Positions 34,621 to 43,163 of a stretch of DNA of 64,000 bases are shown piece after piece. The stretch comes from Kitasatospora aureofaciens. Its GTDB lineage: Bacteria; Actinomycetota; Actinomycetes; Streptomycetales; Streptomycetaceae. The stretch covers positions 62,001 to 126,000 of the forward strand of contig JODU01000007.1 in assembly GCA_000720845.1 (NCBI GenBank), in the 5' to 3' direction. A program made the position numbers and the translations under genes. How positions within the stretch are numbered: position 1 is the stretch's first letter; the number at the start of each line of letters is the position of its first letter. A model generated the notes under the pieces. That model ran no database searches. It saw only the letters and a list, made by a program, of their open reading frames with translations, and was not told the DNA's origin.

Positions 34621-34845
34621 ATGGCCAAAGCGGTGCGGGCCTCACTCGGAGAGATGTGGCTCACGTGTCAGGTCTGCGAGAGCGATGTCTTCCGCGAAAG
34701 AGGGGTGAAACTCAACAGCACAGGCGGAGAGTTGTTCAATCTGGCTTGGGCGGACGAGACCGCCACCGGGCTGATCTGCCTGCGCTGCGGTTTCGTGCAG
34801 CTCTTCGTCAATCGGCAGCTGAAGCTGCACCCCGCCAAGGACTGA
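34621..34845 (+). CDS. small zinc-ribbon-like protein
   Basis: The 74-aa product carries two Cys pairs, CQVC (about 16-19) and CLRC (about 53-56), separated by about 33 residues, a zinc-ribbon layout. ATG 34621 has GGGGATG upstream. It is short and lies alone between two leftward genes. A nucleic-acid-binding or metal-binding role is possible but unsupported beyond the Cys pattern. Confidence 0.6.
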   Translation: MAKAVRASLGEMWLTCQVCESDVFRERGVKLNSTGGELFNLAWADETATGLICLRCGFVQLFVNRQLKLHPAKD

Positions 34846-34883
34846 AGCCGCCCACGTCGGCCACTTGCCGCCGGCCCAACCGG

Positions 34884-35345
34884 TCACTGCGCTCCGTCGT
34901 CGCCCTCACGGAGAGCACGAATCATGCTCTGCAGGCTGCGGAACGCGCTTGCCTGCTCGGTCTCGGTCATGCCGGACAGCATTCTGAGCTCGACGGACCG
35001 GACCGCCACGGTCGCCTGCTCCAGGCTCCGTCGGCCGCGCGGCGTGAGGCGCGCGGGGAGAGCCTTCCCGACGGGCGCCTCCGCGGGCCTGGTCACGTAG
35101 CCATCTCGCTCCAGGGTCTGGAGCAGAACGTTCATCGTCTGACGTGTCACGAACGCCCCACGCGCGAGCTCGGAATTCGACAGGCCCGGCCGTTGGGCCA
35201 GCAGCTCGAGGCAGGAGTAGTGCGTCACGTTCATCCCGAGCGGTCGCAGCACCTCCTCCATGGCCGCGCGCAGGGCGCTCGAAGCCTCCTTCAGCAGGTA
35301 GCCCAGTGATTTGTCCAGGTCGACGCCGGCACCCTTTTGACTCAT
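34884..35345 (-). CDS. MarR-family transcriptional regulator
   Basis: The 153-aa product is a MarR winged-helix protein: the recognition region SNSELARGAFVTRQTMNVLLQ-TLERDG and wing ALPARLTPRGRRSLE (about 55-115). ATG 35345 overlaps the first of two palindromes, so translation may begin almost at the transcript start; no clear Shine-Dalgarno sequence is visible. It is divergent from a VOC protein gene, with twin operators between. Confidence 0.9.
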   Translation of the reverse strand: MSQKGAGVDLDKSLGYLLKEASSALRAAMEEVLRPLGMNVTHYSCLELLAQRPGLSNSELARGAFVTRQTMNVLLQTLERDGYVTRPAEAPVGKALPARLTPRGRRSLEQATVAVRSVELRMLSGMTETEQASAFRSLQSMIRALREGDDGAQ

Positions 35346-35388
35346 GTCAGTATTCTGACATACGTTGGCGCGTGTCAGGAATCTGACA
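35345..35388. promoter_or_regulatory. twin MarR operators
   Basis: TGTCAG-TATT-CTGACA (35345-35360) and TGTCAG-GAAT-CTGACA (35373-35388) are two perfect 16-bp palindromes with the same arms, centred 28 bp apart in the divergent gap. The first overlaps the MarR start codon and the second lies 20 bp before the VOC gene. Confidence 0.85.
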
Positions 35389-35408
35389 CGAAGCGAAGGA
35401 GCATCACC

Positions 35409-35777
35409 ATGCCCGCCACCGGCCCCGACTTCATCTCGCTCCAGGTACGCGACCTCGACGCCTCGCAGACGTTCTACGAGCGGTACCTCGGCCTCGTCCG
35501 CTCGCAGGCGGGACCTCCGCACGCCGTCGTCTTCGAGACGAAGCCGATCGCGTTCGCCGTCCGCGACCTCGCGCCCGGCACCGATCTCTCGTCCGTCGGC
35601 CGGCCCGGCATCGGTGCCGCGATCTGGCTCCACGCCACCGACGTCCAGGCGATCCACGACGCTCTCGTCGCCGACGGTCACACCATCGTGTCCGCGCCGA
35701 TCGACGGCCCCTTCGGCCGGACCTTCACCTTCGCCGACCCCGACGGCTACCACATCACCCTCCACGACCGCGCCTGA
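35409..35777 (+). CDS. VOC-family (glyoxalase/bleomycin-resistance fold) protein
   Basis: The 122-aa product has paired beta-alpha-beta-beta-beta modules: FISLQVRDLDASQTFYERYLGL at the start and FGRTFTFADPDGYHITLHD at the end, with a Glu/His/Asp pattern suitable for a metal site. ATG 35409 has AAGGAG upstream. Control by the divergent MarR is inferred. It could detoxify a methylglyoxal-like or antibiotic compound. Confidence 0.88.
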   Translation: MPATGPDFISLQVRDLDASQTFYERYLGLVRSQAGPPHAVVFETKPIAFAVRDLAPGTDLSSVGRPGIGAAIWLHATDVQAIHDALVADGHTIVSAPIDGPFGRTFTFADPDGYHITLHDRA

Positions 35778-35821
35778 CCGGCAGCCGGTGAGCTCTCGTA
35801 CACACCTCTGAGGCGCAACAC

Positions 35822-35853
35822 AAAGCGGGCCGGCCCATTGGCCGGCCCGCTTT
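35822..35853 (+). terminator. rho-independent terminator after the VOC gene
   Basis: AAAGCGGGCCGGCC-CATT-GGCCGGCCCGCTTT is a perfect 14-bp stem with a 4-nt loop and a closing TTT, 45 nt after the VOC stop. Its symmetric A/T ends suit either strand, including the convergent TetR gene. Confidence 0.88.
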
Positions 35854-35980
35854 CGGAGCGTCGTCAGCGGCGGGTCTCCCACCGCAGGACAATCAGGGAC
35901 ACTGCGCCGCCGCCGACCCATTTCCGCAGATGGCCCGCGTTCTCCGTGCGTGGCCTGTTCGATCTCGGAGGCCGGCCGCC

Positions 35981-36652
35981 TCAAGCCGGACGGCGCGCTT
36001 TCAGGCCGTCGATCAGCAAGCCGAGCCCGTACTCGAAGTGGCGGTCGAAGTCCGTGCCGGCCAGCGCGGACAAGGCGGCGTGCAGGTGCGGGTAGGAGCC
36101 GTCCGTCACCGCGGAGCGCAGCAGTCCGGCGGCGGCCGGTCCGCCGTTCTCCTCCGACTGGGCGGCCTGCTCCTCCAGGGTGTGACCGACGGTGAAGTTC
36201 GACAGCGTGTACAGCGTCCGGGCCGCGTCGTCCGCGGGGAAGCCCGCGTCGAGCAGGACGCCGACCAGCGCGTCGGAGAAACCGAGGACGTTGCCGCCCG
36301 TCGGGTGGGTGCCGGCGAACACCCTCGCGCCGTCGCGGTGGTTGAGCAGCGCCGCTCGCAGGGCGCGCGCGAAGTCCGCCACCCTCTCGTGCCACGGGTC
36401 GCCGTCGGTCGCCAGGACCTTCTCGGTGACGCCCTCCAGCATCTGCTCCGACATGGCCGTGAGCAGTTCCTGCTTGGTGGCGTAGTAGCGGTACAGGGCT
36501 CCGGCGCGCACCTCCATCGCGTCGGCGAGACGCCGCATGGTCAGGGCGTCGAGGCCCGACTCGTCCAGCAGCTCCAGTGCGGTGCGCAGGGTGCGGGGGC
36601 TGTCGATGCGGGAGGGGCGCCCCCGCGTCCGGCCGGTTGACGAGGAATTCAT
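35981..36652 (-). CDS. TetR-family transcriptional regulator
   Basis: The 223-aa product has a TetR HTH (about 20-65: LTMRRLADAMEVRAGALYRYYATK) and a tetracycline-repressor-type C-terminal domain (TetR_C; about 75-215, NFTVGHTLEEQAA). ATG 36652 is preferred because the alternative ATG 36673 lies inside the operator pair. It is divergent from an FAD monooxygenase gene. Confidence 0.9.
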   Translation of the reverse strand: MNSSSTGRTRGRPSRIDSPRTLRTALELLDESGLDALTMRRLADAMEVRAGALYRYYATKQELLTAMSEQMLEGVTEKVLATDGDPWHERVADFARALRAALLNHRDGARVFAGTHPTGGNVLGFSDALVGVLLDAGFPADDAARTLYTLSNFTVGHTLEEQAAQSEENGGPAAAGLLRSAVTDGSYPHLHAALSALAGTDFDRHFEYGLGLLIDGLKARRPA

Positions 36653-36665
36653 GCCCCGCAGTATA

Positions 36666-36695
36666 GTGAACATCGTTCACGTGAACGCTGTTCAC
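36666..36695. promoter_or_regulatory. tandem TetR operator palindromes
   Basis: GTGAAC-ATC-GTTCAC (36666-36680) is directly followed by GTGAAC-GCT-GTTCAC (36681-36695). Both are perfect 15-bp palindromes abutting with no gap, between the divergent TetR and FAD monooxygenase genes. Confidence 0.9.
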
Positions 36696-36727
36696 TAATT
36701 GCTTACGGCAAGAGAGGGCGACCTTCC

Positions 36728-38257
36728 ATGAAGGACGACGTGATCATTGCGGGCGGCGGCCCCACCGGACTCATGCTCGCCTGCGAGCTGGCCCTGGCGG
36801 GCGTGCGGACCCGGATCCTGGAGCGCCGCACCGAGCCGCAGCGCGACTCCCGGGCGCTGACCCTGCACCCGCGCAGTCTGGAGCTGCTGGACCAGCGGGG
36901 CCTGCTCGACCGGTTCCTGCCCCTCGGCCGCACGGTCCCCGGCTGGCACTTCGCCCAGCTTCCGACCCGGCTGGACTTCTCCCGGCTCGACTCCCGGCAC
37001 GGCTACACGCTCTTCATCGCCCAGGCGCGCACCGAGGCACTGCTGGCCGAGCGGGCGGCCGAGCTGGGAGTGCGGATCACCCGCGGCCACGAGGTCACCG
37101 GCGTGCGCCAGGACGAGGACGGGATCGAGGCGGAGGTGCGCGGGCCCCAGGGCGTCGAGACCGTCCGGGCGCAGTACGCGGTCGGCTGCGACGGCGGACG
37201 CAGCGTGGTGCGCCGGGCCGCCGGCATCGGCTTCCCCGGCACCGACGAGACGCTCACCGGAGTACTCGGCGACTTCGCGGTCATGGACACCGGCCCCGCG
37301 GCCCTGGACGCCGCCCGGGCCGCGGGCGTGCTGGTCGCTCCGCTGGAGGACGGCGTCACCCGGCTGGTCCTGGTGGACCCGGAACGCATGCGCGTGCCGG
37401 CCGCGGAACCGGTCACCCTGGAGGAGTTCCGCCAGAGCCTGCTCCGGACGTGCGGCACCGACCTCGGCGTCGCCGGCCCCCGCTGGCTCTCCCGCTTCGG
37501 CAACGCCACGCGGCTCGCCGACCGGTACCGGGCCGGCCGCCTCCTGGTGGCGGGGGATGCCGCCCACATCCACTTCCCGGCCGCCGGCCAGGGCCTCAAC
37601 ACCGGCCTCCAGGACGCCGTGAACCTCGGCTGGAAGCTGGCCGCCGCGATCCGGGGCTGGGCGCCGCCGGGCCTGCTGGACAGCTACGACGCCGAGCGCC
37701 GCCCGGTGGGCCGCAAGGTGACGGAGAACACGGAGATCCAGACCCTCCTCATGGAGCTCACCCTGGTCCCCCGGTACGAGCGACCCGCCGCCGCCCTGCG
37801 GGGCCTGATGGACGAACTCCTCGGCCAGGACCAGGTCAACCGCACGCTCGCCGGCCGGGTCTCCGCCCTGGACACCGCCTACCGTCCCGCGGACCCCGAC
37901 GCCGGTTTCCTGGTGGGGCGGCGGATGCCCGACATCGCGCTGACGGCCGCGGGCTCGCCCGCCACCCGGGTCTACGACCTCCTGCACACCGCCCGGTTCG
38001 TCCACCTGGACCTGGCACCCGGCCCCACGGCGACCGCGGGACCGGACCGCGACGCGCGTGTCACCTCCGCCCTGGTGACCGGCTACGACGACCACCCGGA
38101 CCTGCGTGGGACGACCGAGGTCCTCGTCCGCCCCGACGGTCACATCGCCTGGACCACCCGCACCACCGACCCGGCCGCACGCCGCACCGAGCGGCTGGCC
38201 GCCCTCACTCGGACCCTGGGCGACCGACAGCCCGCCGGCACGCGCCCTACGCGTTGA
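36728..38257 (+). CDS. FAD-dependent aromatic/antibiotic monooxygenase
   Basis: The 509-aa product has the FAD Rossmann motif DVIIAGGGPTGLMLACEL (about 4-21), CDGGRSVVR (about 156-164) and the GDAAHIHFPAAGQGLNTGLQ region (about 277-296), typical of class A flavoprotein hydroxylases. A thioredoxin-like C-terminal domain ends it. Similar genes under a TetR repressor include rifampicin and tetracycline-modifying monooxygenases, which suggests detoxification, but the substrate is unproven. The ATG at 36728 follows the operator by 32 bp. Confidence 0.88.
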   Translation: MKDDVIIAGGGPTGLMLACELALAGVRTRILERRTEPQRDSRALTLHPRSLELLDQRGLLDRFLPLGRTVPGWHFAQLPTRLDFSRLDSRHGYTLFIAQARTEALLAERAAELGVRITRGHEVTGVRQDEDGIEAEVRGPQGVETVRAQYAVGCDGGRSVVRRAAGIGFPGTDETLTGVLGDFAVMDTGPAALDAARAAGVLVAPLEDGVTRLVLVDPERMRVPAAEPVTLEEFRQSLLRTCGTDLGVAGPRWLSRFGNATRLADRYRAGRLLVAGDAAHIHFPAAGQGLNTGLQDAVNLGWKLAAAIRGWAPPGLLDSYDAERRPVGRKVTENTEIQTLLMELTLVPRYERPAAALRGLMDELLGQDQVNRTLAGRVSALDTAYRPADPDAGFLVGRRMPDIALTAAGSPATRVYDLLHTARFVHLDLAPGPTATAGPDRDARVTSALVTGYDDHPDLRGTTEVLVRPDGHIAWTTRTTDPAARRTERLAALTRTLGDRQPAGTRPTR

Positions 38258-39431
38258 GATGCGTGCCTATCGAGAGGAACGCCTGGACGAGGGGGGCCTG
38301 GGGCACCGCCGGGGAGACCACCTGGGAGGCGTAGTGGACGACGACCAGATCCAGCGCGGGTGAGACGAACAGGCGCTGGCCGTGGATGCCGCTGGCCATG
38401 AACGATCCGTGGGTGTCGTTCAGGATCCACCACAGGTCGTGGTACGAGAGGGTGGCCGGCGAGTCGGGCGGTGCCGCGGGGAAGCGAACGCGGCGCGGGT
38501 AGCCATCGGGGACACCCTCGACGAGAGCGGTCACGGCTTCCGGCAGGATCTGGCGGTCGCCGACGGCCCCGCCGCAGCGGACGAGTTCGCCCAGGCGGGC
38601 CACGTCGCGTGCGGTGGCGCTGAAGCCGCCGCAGGCCGCCTCGGTGCCGTCCGCGTCGACGAGATAGTAGGCGTCCTCCTCCGCCCCGATCCGGGACCAG
38701 ATCATCTCGGACATCAGCGCCGAGGTGCTGAGGCCGGTGATCCGTCGCAGGACCTCGGCGAGCGCCTCGACGTTGCCGTTCTCGTAGCGGAACTCCGTAC
38801 CGGGCTTGCCCGTGGCCCCGGCGGTGGCGAGGTGCTCGCGGATGGTCACGGGTCCCGAGTAGCCGTAGGGGCGCAGTCGCGGAGCGAGGACGGCGAAGTA
38901 GCGCTGCGCCTCGAGGGCCTTGTCGTACGGGCGGCCGGCGTAGCTCATCCGCGTGCCCATGTGCAGCAGATGGTCGACCTGGGCGTCCCCGAAGGCGGTG
39001 CCGGAGAGTTCGGGCACGTACGTGGCGACCTGGGCACCGCGGTCGAGGTGTCCCTCGTGGGCGAGGGTCGCGGCCAGGAGACCGAGGTAGGACTTGGCGG
39101 CCGAGGCGTTGAAGTGCGGGACGTGGGCCTCGTAGCCGTGCAGGTACTGCTCGTGGACGAGCCTGCCCCGGTGCAGCACGAGCAGGGCGTCCGTCTCGGC
39201 ATCGGCGAGCAGTTCCGACAGCGGGAGAGTGCGGCCGTGGGAGCCGGTGACGCTCAGGTCGTCGAGAGCACCGGGCGGCGTGGCGGGCAGATCACCGGGG
39301 CCGTCCGGGCCCCGCCAGACGCGACGGCTGGGCATGATCTCCCGGCCCGCCGTCGTGTGTCGTCGCACCCAGGCCGAGTCCGTGAACCCTCGTGCCCAGA
39401 CGAGGTCCGCCAGTGAGTCCGTACCGGTCAC
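38247..39431 (-). CDS. serine hydrolase of the beta-lactamase/penicillin-binding fold (class C-like, NylB-type)
   Basis: The 394-aa product has SAAK as the Ser-x-x-Lys motif in FNASAAKSYLG (about 108-118), Tyr in FRYENGN (Y-x-N-like) and a C-terminal segment with SGIHGQRLFV that may supply the third motif. The length and motifs fit the 6-aminohexanoate-dimer hydrolase-like group of serine hydrolases. GTG 39431 is the start; no signal peptide is seen. Its 3' end overlaps the convergent FAD monooxygenase by 11 bp. A TetR gene lies 92 nt upstream on the same strand. Confidence 0.85.
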   Translation of the reverse strand: MTGTDSLADLVWARGFTDSAWVRRHTTAGREIMPSRRVWRGPDGPGDLPATPPGALDDLSVTGSHGRTLPLSELLADAETDALLVLHRGRLVHEQYLHGYEAHVPHFNASAAKSYLGLLAATLAHEGHLDRGAQVATYVPELSGTAFGDAQVDHLLHMGTRMSYAGRPYDKALEAQRYFAVLAPRLRPYGYSGPVTIREHLATAGATGKPGTEFRYENGNVEALAEVLRRITGLSTSALMSEMIWSRIGAEEDAYYLVDADGTEAACGGFSATARDVARLGELVRCGGAVGDRQILPEAVTALVEGVPDGYPRRVRFPAAPPDSPATLSYHDLWWILNDTHGSFMASGIHGQRLFVSPALDLVVVHYASQVVSPAVPQAPLVQAFLSIGTHLNA

Positions 39432-39523
39432 GTGTCGCTCCGCTCGTTCGGGATCAGCTCATCACGAGTTCGGTACCGTACACGCTGTTCAGAAACGGAG
39501 GAAGGGGTCGCCGCACCCGTCGA

Positions 39524-40174
39524 CTACGGGGATGCGACACCCGGCCCCCCGGGGAGGTCAACGGCCCCGGGGGCGTCCACCGGAGTCAGCCCCGTGGCCC
39601 AGACCCGTCCGTAGACGGACAGGTCCCGCAGGTGGGCGGTGATCTGCTCGGCGGTGTAACCCGTGTCGTTCTCGACCCACCAGCTCAGCACCGAGATGAG
39701 TTCTCCCGTCCACGCGCGGGCGACGATGCCGAGCGGAATCCTCGGCTCCACCCCGAGCTGCTCGGCCCGGTCGCGGAAGGCCATCTCCGCGTGGGCGCGG
39801 ATGAGTTCGGTGAACTCCCGCAGCGCCCTCCCGTCGCCCTCACCCCGCAGGATCACCCGGTAGACGTCCCGCTCCCGGGTGGCGTGTTCGAAGATGTACT
39901 TGACCGGCAGGCCGGTGAAACCCTGGGCGTGCGCCTGGCGAACGGCCGGCAGCAGACGCTCGCGGTCCTGTGCGAGGTCGCGGACGATGCCGACGAGCAG
40001 ATCCTCCTTGTCCCGGTAGTGCGCGTAGAACGTGGCCCGGCCGATGTCGGCCCGCTCGGTGATCTCCTCGACGGTAATGGCCTGGAACCCCTTGTCCAGC
40101 ACCAGTTCGACCAGGGCCTGGCGGAGCGCGGCGCGCGTCCGCCGGACGCGGCGGTCTTCCGGCTTCATGTCCAC
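39524..40174 (-). CDS. TetR-family transcriptional regulator
   Basis: The 216-aa product has a TetR HTH (about 12-60: AITVEEITERADIGRATFYAHYRDK) and a helical TetR_C domain. GTG 40174 has AAGGA upstream; ATG 40168 is an alternative. It is transcribed away from the acyl-CoA synthetase operon with a palindrome between them. Confidence 0.9.
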   Translation of the reverse strand: MDMKPEDRRVRRTRAALRQALVELVLDKGFQAITVEEITERADIGRATFYAHYRDKEDLLVGIVRDLAQDRERLLPAVRQAHAQGFTGLPVKYIFEHATRERDVYRVILRGEGDGRALREFTELIRAHAEMAFRDRAEQLGVEPRIPLGIVARAWTGELISVLSWWVENDTGYTAEQITAHLRDLSVYGRVWATGLTPVDAPGAVDLPGGPGVASP

Positions 40175-40250
40175 TTCGATTCCTTCTCGTCAGGACCGTT
40201 GACCTGACCCTAGCGCTGCCCTTACGTTGCCCGACATCGAGATTGATACT

Positions 40251-40263
40251 GAACATATTGTTC
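40251..40263. promoter_or_regulatory. TetR operator palindrome before the acyl-CoA synthetase
   Basis: GAACA-TAT-TGTTC is a perfect inverted repeat flanked by CT and TG. It lies 19 bp before the acyl-CoA synthetase ATG, in a locally AT-rich stretch between divergent genes. Confidence 0.72.
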
Positions 40264-40282
40264 TGAAACTCTGGAGGCGGCG

Positions 40283-41839
40283 ATGAACCTCGGGCGTTAC
40301 GTACGCCGGACAGCCGAGCACCATCCGGACGCGGAGGCGGTGGTGTGCGGCCAGGTCCGGCTGACCTACGCGGAACTCGACGACCACAGCGACCGACTGG
40401 CGACCGCGCTCACCGCAATGGGCCTGAGCCGGGGGGAGCGCGTGGCGACGCTCGCGGCCAACCGCGCGGAGCTGGTCGTCACGGAGGTGGCGCTCTACAA
40501 GGCGGGGCTGGCCCGGGCGCCGGTCAACGCCCGCCTCGGCGACGCCGAAGTCGCCCACCTCCTGCGGGAGTCCGACGCCCGTGTCCTGCTCACCGACGCC
40601 GCGCACCTGGACACGGCGCGGCGGGCGGTGCCCGGTTCGGGCGTGAAGGCCGTCATCGGCTACGACGGTCCCGCCGACCTCGGTCCCGGCTACGCCCAGA
40701 CCCTCGCGGCCACCTCCCGCGAGGCCGTCGACGTGGAGTGCGCCGAGGACGACATCGCCGTCCTGCACTTCACCTCGGGCTCCACCGGGAAGCTCAAGGC
40801 GGCCGTCCAGACGTACGGCAACCGGCTGGCCCTGCTGCGCAAGTCGGTGATGAACCAGGCCACTCGGGTCGGGAGGGGCGACCGGCAGATCCTCGCGGGG
40901 CCCGTCACCCACGCCTCCGGCATGCCGCTCATGGGCATCTTCTTCGCCGGTGGATGCGCCGTGGTACTGCCGCGCTGGGACGCCGAGGAGTTCCTCGCCA
41001 CCGTGGAACGGGAACGCGCCACCCACGCGTTCCTGGTTCCGACCATGGTCAACACGGTCCTCGCGCTGGAGAACGCCCGCGACTTCGACCTCTCCAGTCT
41101 CCGTCATCTGCTCTACGGCGCGGCGCCCATGTCACCCGCCCGGGTTCGGGCGGCCTGGGACCTCTTCGGCCCCGTGCTCAGCCAGGGGTACGGATGCGGC
41201 GAGACGACCTCCGGGGTGCTGTTCCTCTCCACGGAGGACCACCGCCGCGCCGTCGAGGGGGACGACGAGGAACTGCTGCTGTCCTGCGGCCGCCCGCTGG
41301 CCGAGGCCGAGGTGCGGATCGTCGACGACAACGGCGACCCGGTGCCGGACGGGGAGATCGGCGAGATCGCCGTCCGCGGCCCCGATGTCGTTCCCGGCTA
41401 CCACAACGAGCCGGAACTGACCGCGCGGAGCTTCCGCGACGGCTGGTTCCTCACCGGCGACCTGGCGCGGCGGCGCCGGGACGGATACGTCTTCATCGTC
41501 GACCGCAAGAAGGACATGATCATCTCCGGCGGGTTCAACATCTACGCGGTCGAGGTCGAATCCGTCCTCCACCAGCATCCCGGCGTCTTCGAGGCCGCGG
41601 TCGTAGGCGTACCCGACGAGCGGTGGGGCGAGGCGGTCAAGGCCGTCGTCGTCCCGCGGTCAGGGGTCACGCTCGACGCGGAGGAGCTGATCGCCTTCTG
41701 CGCCGAGCGCCTTGCCCGCATGAAGAAGCCCCGCTCCGTGGATGTCGTCGCCGCCTTGCCCCACAACCCCAACGGCAAGATCGACCGCCGCGCGATACGC
41801 GACACCTACTGGTCCGGCGCCGAGCGCCGCGTCCACTGA
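40283..41839 (+). CDS. acyl-CoA synthetase (AMP-forming, class I adenylate-forming)
   Basis: The 518-aa product has the P-loop-like LHFTSGSTGKLKAA (about 168-181), GYGCGETTSG (about 302-311), the A8-type TGDLARRRRDGYVFIVDRKK and GGFNIYAVEVE hinge (about 392-425) and the catalytic Lys in NPNGKIDRR (about 500-508). It activates a carboxylic acid (fatty or aromatic) as its CoA thioester. ATG 40283 has GGAGGCGG upstream. It is first in an operon with an acyl-CoA dehydrogenase and an MFS transporter. Confidence 0.93.
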   Translation: MNLGRYVRRTAEHHPDAEAVVCGQVRLTYAELDDHSDRLATALTAMGLSRGERVATLAANRAELVVTEVALYKAGLARAPVNARLGDAEVAHLLRESDARVLLTDAAHLDTARRAVPGSGVKAVIGYDGPADLGPGYAQTLAATSREAVDVECAEDDIAVLHFTSGSTGKLKAAVQTYGNRLALLRKSVMNQATRVGRGDRQILAGPVTHASGMPLMGIFFAGGCAVVLPRWDAEEFLATVERERATHAFLVPTMVNTVLALENARDFDLSSLRHLLYGAAPMSPARVRAAWDLFGPVLSQGYGCGETTSGVLFLSTEDHRRAVEGDDEELLLSCGRPLAEAEVRIVDDNGDPVPDGEIGEIAVRGPDVVPGYHNEPELTARSFRDGWFLTGDLARRRRDGYVFIVDRKKDMIISGGFNIYAVEVESVLHQHPGVFEAAVVGVPDERWGEAVKAVVVPRSGVTLDAEELIAFCAERLARMKKPRSVDVVAALPHNPNGKIDRRAIRDTYWSGAERRVH

Positions 41840-41853
41840 ACAGGGAACACCCC

Positions 41854-43023
41854 ATGCCCTACACCCTCACCCCGCACTACGACGACAACCTCCGCCTCCA
41901 GGACCTCGTCGGCCGGCTGCGCGCCTACCTGACCGACGAACTCCTGCCCTACGAGCGGGCGCACGGCATCACCCCCGAGAGCAGGCTGGACCGGTCCACC
42001 CTGGAAAGCGTCTGGAAGCGCAGCGCCGAGCTCGGCTTCTACGGCATCAGCCTGCCGCCGGAACTCGGCGGCCAGGGACTGAACTTCACCGAACTGTGTG
42101 CTCTGAAGGAGGAGCTCACCGCCTCCGGGGCGGCCCTGTCCCACTCGGTCCTCGGCGACATGGGCGGACCGCTGCGCGTCGGCGCGATCATGAAGTACGC
42201 CACCGACGAGCAGCGGGAGCGCTATCTCCTGCCGGTCGTACGGGGCGAACGCGCCTGCTGCTTCTCCCTCACCGAACAGGACGCCGGTTCGGACGTACGC
42301 CGCATGAGGACCACCGCGACGCGCGACGGCGACAGTTACGTGCTGAGCGGGCACAAGGTCTTCAGCTCCGCCGCCCCGTTCGCCGACTTCGCGGTCGTCG
42401 TCGCCCGGATGGCGGACAGCGAGGAGACCTACAGCGCCTTCCTCGTCGACCTGGACACCCCCGGCTGCCGTGTCCTGGACGGCGCCGTGCCCATGTCGGG
42501 CCAGCAGATGGAAGGCGACCTGCTCTTCGAGGACTGCCGCGTCCCCGTCGCGAACCTGCTCGGAGAGGTCGGCCAGGGGCTGCGCATCGGCATCGGCCGC
42601 ATCACCCTCAACCGGCTGCTCCACTGTCCCTCCCTGATCGGGGCCGCCCGGCGCGCCTGGGATCTGTCCGTCGCCCACGCCAGGACCCGGGTCGCGTTCG
42701 GGCAGCCGCTGCTCGCTCTCCAAGCCATCCAGCACAAGCTCGCCGACATGGCCACCGACCTCTACGCGGCCCGGTCGATGGTCCTCGCCACCGCCGCGAA
42801 GGCCGACCGCGGCGAGAACATCGCGGTGGAGGCGAACATGTGCAAGCTGTTCACCGCCGAAGCGTGCTTCCGCACGGCGGACCAGGCCGTGCAGATCCAC
42901 GGCAAGGACGGACTGACCCGCGGTCACGAGGTCGAGCAGATCTTCCGGTCCCTGCGCATGTTCCGGATCGTCACCGGCACGACCGAGATCCACAAGAACG
43001 CCATCGTCAAGGCACTCGTCTGA
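41854..43023 (+). CDS. acyl-CoA dehydrogenase family protein
   Basis: The 389-aa product has the ACAD N-terminal helical domain (about 1-120), middle beta domain with CFSLTEQDAGSDV (about 133-145) and C-terminal helices ending RIVTGTTEIHKNAI. The canonical catalytic base near 'YEGT' reads IVTGT, and the alternative helix-G position reads TLNRLL, so neither usual Glu position is clearly filled. It may be a divergent ACAD, for example a reductase or short/branched-chain type. It lies 14 nt after the acyl-CoA synthetase, so the two act in the same pathway. Confidence 0.9.
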   Translation: MPYTLTPHYDDNLRLQDLVGRLRAYLTDELLPYERAHGITPESRLDRSTLESVWKRSAELGFYGISLPPELGGQGLNFTELCALKEELTASGAALSHSVLGDMGGPLRVGAIMKYATDEQRERYLLPVVRGERACCFSLTEQDAGSDVRRMRTTATRDGDSYVLSGHKVFSSAAPFADFAVVVARMADSEETYSAFLVDLDTPGCRVLDGAVPMSGQQMEGDLLFEDCRVPVANLLGEVGQGLRIGIGRITLNRLLHCPSLIGAARRAWDLSVAHARTRVAFGQPLLALQAIQHKLADMATDLYAARSMVLATAAKADRGENIAVEANMCKLFTAEACFRTADQAVQIHGKDGLTRGHEVEQIFRSLRMFRIVTGTTEIHKNAIVKALV

Positions 43024-43163
43024 CCGGCGCCCCGGGGAGGCCGTCCGAGCCGGACCTCCCCGGGTCCGCTCGCCGTGTGCCCGGCCCATCCCGCCGCGGC
43101 TCCCCCGGCGCCACCGGCGGTCCGCGCCCGCCCCTGCTCGACCCGCATCCGCAGGAGTCACCC

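Noticed and set aside
40345..41850. Long second frame within the acyl-CoA synthetase gene that runs into the acyl-CoA dehydrogenase frame
   Set aside because: Only the segment from ATG 41854 has acyl-CoA dehydrogenase motifs; the upstream part is Arg/Gly-rich shadow of the synthetase.
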